Shown here piece after piece: positions 1 to 12,659 of a DNA stretch of 64,000 bases (positions are counted from its first letter, which is position 1; every line of letters begins with the position of its first letter). A program made the position numbers and the translations under genes. The notes beneath the pieces are model-generated. The model saw only the letters and a list, made by a program, of their open reading frames with translations, did not search any database and was not told the DNA's origin. The DNA comes from Amphirosellinia nigrospora (taxonomy: Eukaryota; Ascomycota; Sordariomycetes; Xylariales; Xylariaceae): NCBI GenBank assembly GCA_004123355.1, contig SCHM01000004.1:1178001-1242000 (forward strand), in the 5' to 3' direction.

Positions 1-1000
1 AAAAAAGTTTTTTTTTACGTTTATTTTATACGTTAATTAATATAATATATAAGCTAAATATAAATCTATATAAAATATTATAATATATTAATATTTTTAG
101 CTATAATACTGTTAATATTTTAAAAATAAAAACGCTTTTTTTATTCTTATATTATTATTTTTAATAATAGCAGCTTATTTTAGTTTATTTAATAATATTA
201 CGTTAATTTAGTATACTATTATGCTATAAATATCTATATTAATTATATATAATCTCTAGCTCCGGCAAGCCTAGCATAAGGACATTGTTGTTGTTGTTAT
301 TACTGCCGCTAAATATATAGAATTAGCTATTTTAACGGCCGGCAGTAAAAGAAGACAAGAGATAAGAAAGGCAGGCGTACAAGCGTACAAAGCGGGTAAA
401 AAAAAGGTATATATAAACTTTAAAAACCTTTTACTTAACGAACATAATATAGCTAATATAATATTTAAACTTATTAAATTTAAAAAAAAACTTTATTATT
501 AATACTACGACCTATTACTATTAATAATTATTTATATTTACTTTCTATTTATAAGCTTATTTTTAAAAACTTATAGCGTAAGTTTATTTAAAATTTAAAT
601 ATTATTAATAAAAGCTTATAAGTACCTTTAAAGCTATAGCTTACGTTTTATACGTTTAAACATTTTATACGCTTAAGCTATAATTTTATTATTTATTAAT
701 TTAAAACGTTCCGAAATTTAAAACATTTTAGTTAATCTATTATTCCGAGCTAACAAACAATAAATTTGCAGCTTTATAATATAAGCTACTTTTTTTTTAA
801 ACGTATAATTATTTAAAATATACTAACTAATTAAACAATAATAATATTATTTATTTTATTAAAGCGGTAATATTATAGCATATTTTTTTTAGCGTACTAA
901 GTTTTTTTACCGTTAAAAAATTAGCCGTAAATTTACGTCTTATTATATAAGCAGCTTATACGGTCAAGCGCTCCTAGTATAAACAGCTCCTCGCATTAAG
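1..1000. repeat. AT-saturated, RIP-like block
   Basis: This stretch is almost entirely A and T, with TpA-rich words, A/T homopolymers and no credible reading frame. Composition returns to normal over about 960-1140. In Pezizomycotina this pattern is typical of repeats mutated C-to-T by RIP. A short GTTGTTGTTGTT run lies near 287-300. No terminal repeats or protein remnants can be read, so the family of any original element cannot be named. RIP is an inference from composition only. Confidence 0.7.
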
Positions 1001-1367
1001 CGGTACATTTGCCCTTAACAAATACTAAGCAAAACGTTTACTACTCCCCAGACCCACTAACAAACAGTATGGTATTATTTAAACTACTTATCTACAACAC
1101 ATCTAACCTTAGCCTACATTATTCTAGAAATTTAATGCTAACAATGAACCGAAGAGTAAGATCACGCGTGAGCAGAGGCTGACAGCTGGTAAATCTTCCC
1201 ATGTCCAGGCCTAAAGCAGACCTGAATTTGACTCCCAAACGCCACATCCATGCAAACCTCTATAACAGCTCTATTTAATACGCCCAAAGTATCCTTTGCC
1301 TATTACACCACTATTCTTGAAGAAATTGCCCGCCTAGCAGACATACAGGGCGCTATTACAATTGATT

Positions 1368-3717
1368 TTACATTGATTTTAATTTTCTTGTGGCAAACAC
1401 AGCTGCGATAGCACTCAACGCACCAATGAAGAGGCAGACAGCCACCGTTTGGTCCGTCGGTCTTGTGGTGTTCGTCTGGGTGGGCGGCGTGGGCGAGTTC
1501 GGACTCTTGCCGGGCTCTAGTACACTAAACACATTGTTGATATAATCGTCCCTATGAACTGTGGAATCGTCGTGTATTATTAAGAATTCCGAAGTAAATG
1601 CCGGCGTCCCCTGTGGAACTCGACTTTGCTGTTGCATGCGTATCATCGGGGCCATGGTCGTGACCACCGTTCATGTCTGCCATCTCAACCGAGGTATTAG
1701 ATAAGCGTCGATAGGACCCATTATTTCCGCTACTGAGTTTGTTCACTTCAACACCAAGAAAAGCATGCGGTGCCCATGATGCGATATTCCAGGGACTTGA
1801 CGGTCCAGAGTTAGCTAAAACCAGAACGGCTCGAGAACTCAAGCTTAAACTTACAGTCCACAAATACAAACGAGGGTGGCGCAGATTTAAAACTCTTAGC
1901 GAACGGAGCGAACAGCATTGCTGTTGCAAATGTCGCATGAGCCCACATCCATGCAGTCAATACTGTAACACATGGGGTTAGTCATCGCCGATTTTTTAGC
2001 CTTGAATGATATTAAGGGTTCGAAAGCTTCTAAAGGTCCGTGCCGCAAAGAAAGCCTCACACGCCGAAAGCGGTAGCAACAATGAATAATAGAGTTACTC
2101 ACGGTCAGGTTTATATTTATTCAATTTCTCTACGACACCTTGTAGGCTTTGGGGAGGTCGTTGCGTATAGCTTTGGTCGTCTGGCGACTATGATGAGAGA
2201 AGAAACCAAGAACCAAAGAATGTGATCAGCGAGTACTAGTAACCTTGAGCGTTAGTCATTTCCAATTTGTTCGTGAACTGTAAGAGCCTTAGGGCCATAA
2301 GAAGCTGCTATGACGAATGAAAAGGAGCTTTTGTATTCTTGAAGTCACTAAAAATGACTGGGAATGGTTGGGATAATTACTCACGATAATGAATGCCTGG
2401 CTGCCAGCACGGCCAACCTCTCCCAGCGCATCTCCGGACTGTTTTGCGTGGTGTGGGGCATCATACCGGAAGTAAGTTTCGCCAATCCACGTGGTGCTAT
2501 AAAACATAAATGGGAACCATCCTATCCAGGCCCAAAACTGTGCCATGCAAATTGCACGGATTCGGGAGGAAGATGTAACATTGTGGACCAGATATGACTG
2601 GCAACTTGATGCAATCCACCATCCTTGCTGGATTTCGACGGAGTGGAAATGAGTATTCTTTCGGTTACGGCCCAACATGTAATGCTACACGTCCCGAGGC
2701 CGAATGCGGCAAGAACTGTAAGTTGCTTGAACTGGGTTTCGCCAAGAGACTTCCCAAGCAACGAGGGAGGTCAATTGCCCGGTTGCAAATGCAATTCCAT
2801 GACCGATTGCCGACATCCTGCTCCCTGCCAGTTATGTTAGTAACCAAGGTTGAAAGTTTTCTCGGAGGGGCATATACCCATGCAGAGCCGGTCTGTTGTT
2901 TCTCGATCGGAAGAGTGTCGACAACAAGACTCCTTGCTGCACTCATTACTGTATTACTGTTAGACTGATATTCCCAGGGGCCTAGTATCCACGAAAACAT
3001 GAAACGCACCAGCGTTGATAGAGAAATCAACAGCATACTGTAACAAGGAAGAGTCAGCAAGTTCCTTGTCGAATAAGGCATGTATGTTTATACAAGACTA
3101 AAAGCGCCTTGGACGGAGTCCTAGCCGGTTCGAAGCTTATACCCTGGAATATAGATGGAAGGGAAAACCCCGGGAACACATACTATAGCTAACACGGCCG
3201 TCGAAACGGTTAAATGCTGAGCTGACTTTTGTCTTTAACGAAAAAGGCTATGATGTCCTCTGTAAATCCCAAACTAGCAGAAGTAGTGCTGATATGATGG
3301 CCCCAGTCAAGATAAAAGGTCTGCGTCGGCCCCATCTCGAAGTCGATCTGTCTGCGACGGTACCGACGATAGGCTGTACGATAAGCCCCGACAACGGCCC
3401 GGCGATCCATACAAGGGATGTTTTGCTCTTTGTTAAGCCGAGGGAAAGGAGGTATGGTGTGCAGTATGTTTGTTCAACGCCCCAGACGAACCTATAAAAG
3501 CAATTAGCGACGTCGGATATGCGACACACATGATAGAGCAGACCTACGTGATACCGATGGTACTCAGTGTCAGCAGCGCCATCCGTGAGGCTTCTGAGCT
3601 GCCCTTGATCGAGGGCTGTCCCAGCCATCGCGACATGGCTTGGTTGAGGATGGAAATGTGCAGCGCGTGGTCTCGTTTTCGGGTCTTTTTCGAGTTTGGC
3701 GCGATCGGCGTTGGATC
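1368..3717 (-). CDS. GPH/MFS sucrose (alpha-glucoside) proton symporter, SUT1-like, frame-broken
   Basis: The fragments together match a fungal sucrose/maltose proton symporter of the glycoside-pentoside-hexuronide family in the plasma membrane. Visible blocks in order are an N-terminal SMxLLTLSTIGIT-like helix, VEQTYCTPYLLSLGLTKS (about 3480-3430), SGLIVQPIVG..DRSTSRWGRRRP (about 3390-3330), SLVVDTLPIEKQQTGSAW (about 2930), FKQLTVLAAFGLGTCSITCW (about 2720), FWAWIGWFPFMFYSTTWIGE (about 2500) and a C-terminal FSVLEPGKSP plus helix ending at 1368. An intron is clear near 3540-3487 (GTAGGT...TATAG). The frame changes several times, for example near 3267, where a T run looks one base short, and twice near 1535-1585. 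No clean ATG is visible; the first in-frame codons follow a stop near 3717. It is either a decayed gene or an intact one with consensus errors. Confidence 0.85.
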
Positions 3718-5037
3718 TTAACTTTAATTTTTGGAAACACGGCGAGTTTACCAGTTTAGAACCAAGCTATCATTCTTCCTCCAAAGCATAGGTAGATAAC
3801 TGAAACCCAGCCCATCACTGACTTGTAGGGTGTCTCGTCTCGTCTCGTCTCGTTGGTGGTCGCGTGGGTTTGAAGGTGAAATTGTGCGGTGCGAAAGACA
3901 GCTCGAAGTAGAGTAACTTCGTTGAATATGAATACGAACTTACTTACATGTCCAAAACAGGGGCGGCCCCTGTGCAATAGCCGCAATGATCCACTGTGAC
4001 TTCACCACACCATACGTATATTAAGTGCAGCGTAGAAGGCTTGGCTGGTAGCACAATGTACTACTCAGTTTGCACAATCCTAGGAAATTGCTGATAACCT
4101 TAAAACCCTGACCCTCCCCATTCTAAAGACGATGTGGTGTTGCGAATTGATTCGATCTATAGATCCCAATTCATTTGGGGCTCAGAAGTTGTTCTATGTG
4201 GAGGTACCTAGGTAGGCAGTGAAGCTAGGCAGTTAAGCTAGGCAGCTACTTACCGAGCAATGTCCGAGGTTTCCTAGTATCAGCTGGCCGTGCAAAGATT
4301 CCTGTAGAGCGGGACTTGACCAGATTCCTAATTTCAGAGCGAGACATATATCACGAGTGGATTTGCGACTTTTGGTCCGACAACCATAACGACAGCCTTG
4401 AATAATAATCGGCAGTCGAATTCCTAGCAAGTACTAACCCAGCTGCCATTAAAAGACCTCCATTGAACGATTTTTAATGTTAGTGGACAGCCTTATTAGT
4501 TTTAGCTCGCAATCTTTTATAGTTTATAATAAATCAATTAACAACACTGAGATTAGGTTTTTTTTCTTCTTGTAATTCATGCCTCCGTAGCTAGTATAAA
4601 ACAGCATCTACGTACCTGGTAGCTGCCCCAACAGCCAGGGAGTCAGACGCCATGAGGTCAACCAAGAAAAGCTCCGATCTAGGAACGTGGGGTTAATGAG
4701 TAAAAATACTCTTCTACATGCCTTCGCGCGCTAGGTGGCATATCATTTCACCAACAAAACAGTGAAACAACAGCTATACCTTACGTCTGCATGTATTTAA
4801 GGAGCCTCTCTATTGGCCGCCCAAATCACATTCTGCATATCCGAAATTGTCGCCAGACACTGCATCGATCTGTTACAGCAAGGGCCGAGGCCAGTCCACT
4901 TGTGTCACGTACCATTTCTCATCTCACATTCCTCGAACTCCTCTTCCACGGAGGACCATGGATTTAGTGAACCAGTTCGTACTCCCCATAGCTAGATTGC
5001 GCAAATGTGCCCTCAATTAGCCTCATAAGTTGGCAAA
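3718..5037. other. Intergenic, transporter to HIS1
   Basis: No convincing gene is seen. It holds a short (GTCTC)n run of about four copies at 3832-3853 and a cluster of CTAGG(T/C)AG words at 4200-4250. It is the shared upstream region of the divergent transporter and HIS1 genes. Confidence 0.6.
4640..4645 (-). promoter_or_regulatory. Possible CPC1/GCN4-type site upstream of HIS1
   Basis: GAGTCA on the + strand reads TGACTC on the other strand, the core of the binding site of the general amino-acid control activator (Gcn4, CPC1 in filamentous fungi). It lies about 390 bp before the HIS1 start. Histidine genes are classic targets, but a 6-mer is weak evidence and no full 7-base palindrome is present. 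Confidence 0.25.
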
Positions 5038-6163
5038 ATGGCTAACCACGACTCCGTTGGCACCAGCCTCGAAGGCCGGCTCCTGTTTGCCGTGCCCAAG
5101 AGTGAGTCTAGTATACTTGAAGCATGTCCAATGTTCTTTACTAATTCGTAGAGCAGAGGGCAGACTGAACCAAGCAGCTCTGAATCTCCTCGAAGGCGCC
5201 GATATCCAGTTCAGGAGAGAAACCGTCTGGACATTGCCCTTTTAACTTGCCATCGTCTCATCTTCTTCCTGCAGAGATATACCCACTTCGTTGGGGGGTC
5301 AGGTTGACTGGGCATCACCGGATGGGACCAAGTCCAAGAGCACGATGCCGGCATGCGTGCCCTATACCGGGCAAGACGGTTTTCCGGCGAGATATCCCCG
5401 GAAGAAGAAGTTGCCCATAATGGCAGAGGCTCCGGGTGCGAAACTGTGATGGATCTTGGGTTCGGTGGTTGTAAATTGCAGGTCCAAGTCCCACAGAACG
5501 GTCTCTATCATACACCGAAGGATCTTGTTGGGAAGAACATCGGTACTAGCTTCGTCCACCTAGCACAGAAATACTTCACAAACCTAGAATTGGAAGTGGA
5601 CTCTGCAGGGGCACAAACAAACAACGAGCCTGGAGGGTTCGCTGGCAAACTACGGACCAAGATTATTGAATTGAGTGGCAGCGTCGAGGCGGCTTGCGCC
5701 CTTGGCGTGGCTGATGGAATTGTTGATCTTGTCGGTACGTGTCGAAGGGGATGGGGTATGAAACATCCATCATTAGCTAATCCATCTAGAATCCGGCGAA
5801 ACCATGAAAGCTGCTGGCTTAAAACCTATCGACACTGTAGTCGAAAGCAGCGCTATTTTGATCAAGTCCCGAAATCCCAGCAACCTAGAGCTAGTCGAGC
5901 TCATTGCGCAACGCATTCGCGGTGTGATAACAGCCCAAAAATATGTATTGTGTCAGTATAATATCCACAGGAGTACCCTCGCCGAAGCTTCCAAGGCCGC
6001 GCCCGGGAAGAGAGCCCCAACGGTGACATCGCTAGAGGAGGAAGGCTGGGTCGCCGTCAGCGTGATGGTAGAGAAAAAGAGAATTGCACCCATCATGGAT
6101 GAATTGAGTAGGATTGGGGCGCATGATATTTTGGTATTAGATATCAAGAACAGCCGCGACTAA
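5038..6163 (+). CDS. HIS1: ATP phosphoribosyltransferase (histidine biosynthesis, first step)
   Basis: It condenses ATP and PRPP to phosphoribosyl-ATP (EC 2.4.2.17), the committed step of histidine synthesis, in the cytosol. The start at 5038 gives an N-terminus with RLLFAVPK. Intron 1 is 5102-5156 with CTAAT before its acceptor, giving KKGRLNQAALNLLEGADIQF across the junction. The PRPP/ATP-binding core carries DLGFGGCKLQVQVP (about 5452-5490), and VADGIVDLV leads into intron 2 (5735-5789). Exon 3 (5790-6163) holds the C-terminal ACT-like regulatory domain (EEGWVAVSVMVEKKRIAPI), so this is the long, feedback-inhibited form. Between about 5220 and 5310 the frame slips repeatedly, mostly where AA, CC, GG or TTT runs appear one base short against the family sequence. 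The rest is clean and well conserved, which favours consensus error over decay. Confidence 0.93.
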
Positions 6164-6725
6164 AATTTGTCAAATGGGCTTGGCATCAAAAATTCTATAC
6201 CTGTTGGAAATGGATTAGTAGTTGCCACAATACAAGAGCGATCGTTGTCGCGATGATAAAGCCGCCCCAATTAAACGGCTTCGAAATGGAGCGCGAACAT
6301 TTCATAGTTCCCAGCGGGAGTTGCCCGTAGAGGCCGGATCCTCGGGGCGATGATGTCAGCCCGTATTGTCCGATTGCCTAGAGACACGCTGTGGTGGTCC
6401 GTGGTCCCTGAAGATCCGACTGACAACCCCTCATGGTACTTAAGGTAGTATTCAGGCAATCTATCCAAGCCCCGAAACCCGAAACCCCTTGATGTCTGAG
6501 ATCTCAGTCTATTCAACACAGCCTTATCCTCGCTACCCTCAGCTTTCTTTCACGTTCGTTGCACAGTCTAGTCTACTATTCGTATCGTCACATCTTATCT
6601 TCTTAGCTAGCATGATTTTCTACTACATTCGCCAAGGCTTTGTATAGCGTCCCCCAATTGGTAGTACATTCTTTCTTCGTTATGCTTTTAAGACCCTGCA
6701 TCACTCACTGCCTAAGCATCAAACC

Positions 6726-7325
6726 ATGAGTACCGCTGCAGCCGCATTGGGAGCTAGAGTTGGTGAAGAAGTTAAGTGGCAGTCGAAGATCTACAAGGTA
6801 AATGCTTTTCCGATCTTATTCATTACTTGCATCTGGCGGCCTTCACAGGTGTTCATTCATCCTATTAATAGCATCATAAGCTTTCCACTCCTACTGATTC
6901 TATTTAGGCTATCGTGACCCCTTTATACTTCGTCTCGTTCCTTTGTCGCTATATCCTTATAGATAATCAATACCGAGCACGGCGCCAAAATGAGGCCGGC
7001 GAGAGGCCCTGGCTGCACAGATTGTTATATCGGCAGCGTCCTTCCTCCATACGTCAAGGTAGACACCCTTCAAGGGCCTTCGCCGCCGCAATCAGAAATA
7101 GCTGCCCACCGTCTCGGGTCTGGCACGAAGAGCGTGGACGGTGTCTCCGAGTCAACGAAAGAAGCTGGCGACTCGTGGTTTTACCACTCGAAACAAAAGG
7201 AACTCTTTAAGTTGGAGGCGGCAGACGCCTTCGCGTTACGAGACTCGGTGCTTTTCGCCTTGTGCTTCCTAACCGTCTCGGTTGGCTGGGTGCTTTGGCG
7301 CACGGTGGTGTGGCTCACGGCCTAG
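6726..7325 (+). CDS. Small protein with C-terminal membrane segment, unknown function
   Basis: The proposed structure is exon 1 6726-6797 and exon 2 6963-7325, joined by an intron GTAAAT...TTATAG in phase 0, giving about 144 residues. The N-terminus reads MSTAAAALGARVGEEVKW. The middle is polar with a CTDCYIGS segment. The last roughly 27 residues (DSVLFALCFLTVSVGWVLW...) form a single hydrophobic helix close to the C-terminus, suggesting a tail-anchored protein of an internal membrane. The long intron could instead be two introns around a small exon. I do not recognise the family. It lies 560 bp downstream of HIS1 on the same strand, with its own leader. Confidence 0.5.
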
Positions 7326-10102
7326 GGCCACAAATAGCTTTTTTTTGGAAGCTTGTCGAGTATTTAGTTTAATTGTCTAGAAGATTACTTATTGACATGT
7401 ATATTCAATATTCCCCTAGGTATTCGCGACGATACTGAATCATGTAGGCAGGTAGAGAGTGTATTGAGTACTACAGTTATGAAGTCAAAAGCCTCTTAAT
7501 CTACAGACTCAACGTGAAGCATATACGGCTGTCATAGGGGCTCGGATAGAGGTCTTGAAAGTAGTTCAAATTGGACAATAAACGACTATGGTGCTAAAGA
7601 TGTTATGAAGATCTAACTTTCCCTCCCATCTATCCTACAGTCTCGCGGACCTCTGTAGAGACCTGTGTAGCCAGAGTCTGTGTGTCTCGATGATCTATCT
7701 CAGGTTTCGGTGAATAGCTAAGACTCACGAGACTCGTACGACTCCGTCAGCCTCATAGAGTAGTATTCAGCGAGCTCCGTGTGACCACAGCATATGTCGC
7801 AACCTGATACTCGGAACAGCGGCGGTAGCCAGAAGCAGATCGCTAGCTAGCATTCCTTCATTATCCGCTCTCGAACACGGACAATCTTCTGATTTCAGCA
7901 ACATACGGGCCTTCATATACACAAGCTAGCTACCCAAGGCGCTCGCAGGTTCCGATATCTTTCTTTATCCATACGGTGATGCTTACCGTGTATTTAATTG
8001 AGGCATCGTCGAGGACTCCTGAGGACCGACACGCCTCGGAACAATCTCGGTTTCCTGTGCTCGCTAAAGATAAAAGACCCGTCGTAGGCCTAGAAGCTAG
8101 GAAGCCCCGCGAATAGTTTCTTCTCGACAACTGCCAATCTCATTTGGTAGTCGACGGGTGAAGATGTAGCATCTACAAGCATACTTTTTGCGCTTGGGGT
8201 TATTTGAACTACTCTGTCTTGACCTATACAGGCTTGAGCTTGCCGATACGCTAGTAAACCAGCCCTTTTCATTCGTAAATAGCCCCCCTAGAATAATACG
8301 AAGAATCTGAATCCGAGGGAGCCGGCTTTATACCTGCCCTTGGAATCATAGTTGATGTTTTCATCATTGCCTACAAAATACCGGTAAGGCTTCTATAATC
8401 GGTTGGCTGTGATCTTCGATAGCCACAATATGCCTGCCGAGATAGGAAGGCCGTAGACTCATAGATCATATCAAATCAACATATTTTATAAACAAAGGAA
8501 ATGCAAAGAAGCAAGGATATTATGAGGACGGAGGCCATGCGTAATATCTTCCCTTCATCCCATCTTGTTACTATGGCCTAGCTGCTCATGTGTTTGTTTT
8601 AGAAAGCAACATGAGTACCTAGTTTTGAAAACAGCATTATATCCTAGAACTTAGGCTTCTAGACAATTCCACGGCGTTACATTTGACAGTTCTCTAGAGT
8701 CTAAGAGGTGGGATATAGTAGCACCCTATGACAGGGGTTATCATAGTACTTGTCATAACTTGGCAATGCAACTGTAGCGCTAAAGGATCATTACATGTCA
8801 CCACAGACTGGGGCCTACGAGCCGCAAATAATATGCTAGGGTGCTTTTACTTAATACATAGTAAAGTAGTGAGCCAACAGGAACTGTTCTACAAACTGCC
8901 TTCTTGCGTTCAACGTTAATTTTATACCTCACAGTTGATATTGATACTTAACACCTCCATGGTACATCGCTTAAAGTAAGGATATTTCAACAGTTTCACT
9001 CTTTTTGCCGAAGGCGGCCGAGAAGGCTGGCGGCAATTTTGGCTTGGTTGCTATCCCAAATTTAGTACACCCCCATCTGCAATGCACACAATCCTACCCT
9101 TATTACGCCAGCCTAGCTATGTAGGTATCTTGGGGTAAGATAAAGTACAAGGTAGGAAGTTGGCTTTCGGCACCGAAGTTTGTGGTGGAAGCATCGCGAC
9201 ACGAAATACCTTCGACGTGGTGGACCATTGGTTAGCTAAGAATACCGAACTAGGTCAACTCTTAGGCATAAACTTGCGACGCCTTGTATACTACTGGTTG
9301 GTTATCAAGATGCCTAATAAAAGGAAGCGATGGTTAGCGAGGCACATCTGCACGCCGTAAGCACAGTCACCTGCACAAGGTAGGTATTCGCACGAGCTTT
9401 GGGTGAACCTAAAATATACTTCATAGGTCTAGAATCACGAGTATGGTCGACTAGGGGGCTTGGAGGAGGGCTGGGCAAAATACCCATTACATCCTCTGAT
9501 GATGGTCTTCATCATTGATCAGCTAGCATACATTGGCGCCGAATGAGGTCGGCGTTTCTATGTACAACATAGCCGTAATATAGACATGTCAATTGAAGTC
9601 ACATCGAAACCATGCGATTCGTTAAATCGTTAAAAGGATAGGTTACAAACATCACCACCGGCAATTCAAGCAAGCCTCTCCAAGCTCAACACTGGTAGCA
9701 GAAGAAAGAAAGAAGATATACATTTACCCTACTCAGGATCCAGGGGTCTGTCTTCTCGCATCTACCCAGTCTTGTTAACAGTAACGTGGGGGCCGACCCA
9801 GCACAGCCTGCTGCTAGGTTGCCGCTGTAGCATGGGGATTAGATGGTTCGTCTATTCGAAGCTGTCGCGCCAGGGCGGCAAGTATGCACAGTCTATTTCC
9901 AGTGTACCAGGTTCCTGTCTTATTATTCCCTTCGGTTTATGCTGACTGGGTATTTATATTCTGCCATTTCCATGGTGTCACCTGCGGAACAGCACCAAAC
10001 AGCCTCCCTACACGAAAATACAGAAATCCCAGCTAGCACACGGCTACCTCTTGAGTTTTCACATTTCCAATATCACAGAGTCCTTCTCAAGGAGTACACA
10101 CA
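7326..10102. other. Intergenic, gene-poor
   Basis: About 2.8 kb with only short, composition-driven frames and no splice-consistent protein. Scattered GTAGGTA-type words occur near 9119 and 9380. No tRNA with paired arms was found. Confidence 0.6.
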
Positions 10103-12659
10103 ATGCGACTTCTCAAATATGATCCGGATGGCAGGTTAGCATTGGAGACCTTTGACCTGAGCGAGAACGTCTCTCTTGAACCATATGCCGTGCTGTCGCA
10201 CACTTGGGGTAATGAACAAGATGAGGTCACATATCAAGACATATTGAACGGTACTGCATCTTCGAAGCCAGGCTTCTCGAAGGTTGAGTTTTGCGGCAGG
10301 GAGGCCGCTCGCGAGGGTTACAAATATTTCTGGGTTGACACCTGCTGCATCGACAAGTCAAACAGCACTGAGCTACAGGAGGCGATCAACTCAATGTTTC
10401 GTTGGTACCAAGGCTCAGCGCGATGTTATGTCTATCTTTCAGACGTCAAGGACGACCGCGAGAACGACGGGTACTGGGAAAGATCTTTCCGTGCCAGTAG
10501 ATGGTTTACTCGCGGCTGGACGCTGCAGGAGCTTATCGCCCCGTCAACAGTGGACTTTTTCTCTTCAGAGGGCCGGTGGCTGGGTGATAAACGCAAGTTG
10601 AGACAACAGATATCTGAAATAACTAACATCGACCCTGAAGCCTTCCTGGGAAAACCCCCTCATCTATTTAAATTAGAGGAGAGATGGTCGTGGTCCATTG
10701 GCCGACGTACGAAGCGAGAGGAGGACGGTGTTTACTGTTTGTTAGGTATATTTGGAGTGCATATGCCACTCATCTACGGCGAAGGATATAATAACGCCCG
10801 CAAACGTATAGAGCAAACGCTCGACAGACACCCGAACCTGACGACGATAAGTGAGTAATATTCTGGATTCGGAACGCTGTCAAATACCCACGGCTAACAA
10901 TGTATATATTTTAAGGACCTAAAGAGGAGATTCAGAGAAAAACCGTCTTCGTGGCCGTCATGGGACTAACCGGGGTTGGGAAGAGCACCTTCATATCCCA
11001 TTGCACGAACGGAGCTGCGAAGGCCAGTGGCAATTTGGACTCTTGTAATGACATGACCCTATTTCCTTGACTAGCTACCTTGTCCCAGGAGCTCGCGACA
11101 CCTCCCTAGTAGGAATGGGTACCTAATATAATTGCAGGCTAACGATAAGCAAATAGGCACGCAGAATGTGCGCGAGTATAGTTGCACCCACTTTGAAGAC
11201 GTCGATGTCCGTCTTATTGACACCCCTGGCTTCGATGACAGCGACCGCAGTGATGCATCTGTGCTAGGGGAGGTATCGCAGTGGCTGGGCGAAAAATACA
11301 AGCAACACATCTTATTACACGGTGTCATATACCTACAAAGGATTACTGATATCCGAATGCAGATGTCTTCCTGGAGGAGTCTCAGAGCACTGAAGAATGT
11401 CTGTGGAAATGACGCGTTAAAGAATGTCTACCTTGCTACGACCATGTGGGAAAAACTGACCACAGAAGCTGAAGGTGTCGAGCGTGAACGCTTGCTCTTG
11501 GAGCCAAAATATTGGGGTGATATGGCCAGAAAGGGTTGCAAGATACAACGCCTTCATAACAATGCGGAATCAGCTTTGGCTCTCGTGCGGCACGTAGTAG
11601 ACGGTAGTCGTCCCATCGGTGAGTAATTCTCGGAATCATTTCTTCTTCTTTTGGCAGCTTCCAAAGCGCAAGTTTGCCTTTTTAGGTGAAGACAGTATCT
11701 ATAAGCTTCTATAATCCTCGAAAACTACGCTCCAGATAGCAATAACTGACTCCGAGTGCTATAGTGCTACAGATTCAGCGAGAGTTAGTAGACGAGGCCA
11801 AAGATTTCGATGAGACGAACGCAGGAAGAGAGCTTAAAAGCGAGCTAATCCGAGAAAGAAGAAGTACCAGGCGGAGAAGGATGATAGTGAGTAATTCTTG
11901 GAGTTATTTTCCCTTGTTTTAGCCACTTCCAGAACAACAAGTTTTCGTTTTAGGGCCAGGACAGCATCGAGATGCTTCTGAAACCCTCAAAAAAACATAT
12001 TTGAAACGGCGGTAACTGACTCTGAATGTTCTTCTAGTGCTTCGAGAGTTAGAAGAGAAACGACTTTGGAGAGAAGAAACCGACAAAAAACTCGAAAGTC
12101 TAGAGGAACAGGTCCGCAAGAAGAATGCGGATATTGACAACCTCCAGTCCGCTGGGAAAGAGATTACTCGGAACGAATGCAAGAAAAGGAGACATACGAG
12201 CGGGAGATGCAGGCACTTGTGAAGGAAATAGAAATGAAGCGAGCGCTTGATTACGAGGCGAGGGATACGGAGGAGACAGAAGACGCGCTTGAAGAGCTGG
12301 AAGACGAATTAAAACGGAAGAATATGGAGATTGAATCGATGCGATTTAATCTAGGCCAAACTGCGGCAACGAATATGCGCCAAGATTACGACCTGGCGCA
12401 AACAAAAAGAGCGCTGACTGAAGAGCAAGAGAGATTTAAGGGCAAACTCCAGCGGCGAGAGGAAAAGATACAGAGCCTGAAGGCAGAGATAGAAGATAAA
12501 AGAGAGAAATTGCGCGCGGAAAGAGAACGAACCGCAAAAGAGCGGAAAAGAGGGGACGAGTACAGAGATAAGTACTACGATATGAAGGCCAGGGTCGAGC
12601 GGCGGGAGCAGACAATTGACACGCTACGCTCCAGCAGCAGCAGTAAACGTAGACACTGA
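10103..12659 (+). CDS. HET domain - P-loop GTPase - coiled-coil protein
   Basis: The HET domain fills exon 1 (10103-10850) with all hallmark blocks: AVLSHTWGNEQDEVTYQDI, YKYFWVDTCCIDKSNSTELQ, SRWFTRGWTLQELIAP and YCLLGIFGVHMPLIYGEG. Such domains drive cell death in fungal non-self recognition. Intron 1 (10851-10915) lies at the domain border. A G domain follows: G1 GLTGVGKST (about 10967), then after an intron ending at 11137, G3 DTPGFDDSDRSD (about 11220) and a TTMWEKL segment where G4 is expected. This resembles AIG1/HSR1-type GTPases more than NACHT or NB-ARC. The rest (11773-12659) is a long, charged coiled coil ending SSSSKRRH. Introns at 11619-11772 and 11887-12037 are related to each other. 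Frame slips lie near 11850 and 12160, where A runs seem one short, and at the joins around 11046/11138 and 11618/11773. A likely role is allorecognition or defence, by analogy. Confidence 0.9.
11619..11772 (+). repeat. Introner-like intron, copy 1
   Basis: This 154-nt intron opens GTGAGTAATTCTCGGAATC, has a pyrimidine tract and CAGCTTCC, then GCTTCTATAATCCTCG and AACTGACTCCGAG before the acceptor. The same ordered words occur in copies 2 and 3, one of them in an unrelated gene. Confidence 0.7.
11887..12037 (+). repeat. Introner-like intron, copy 2
   Basis: This 151-nt intron opens GTGAGTAATTCTTGGAG, then has CACTTCC, GCTTCTGAAACCCTC and GTAACTGACTCTGAATG before TTCTAG. It is collinear with copy 1 over nearly its full length. 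The exons after both copies begin alike (CGAGAGTTAG), so copies 1 and 2 may partly reflect a tandem duplication of intron plus exon start. Confidence 0.7.

Noticed and set aside
3120-3140. GGTTCGAAGC as a tRNA T loop
   Set aside because: No cloverleaf around it, and it lies inside the transporter gene remains.
1368-3717. Definite pseudogene call for the sugar transporter
   Set aside because: Frame breaks are present, but at least one is a T run one base short and another a missing G of a GG pair, as in clearly essential genes of this window, so decay cannot be separated from base-call error.
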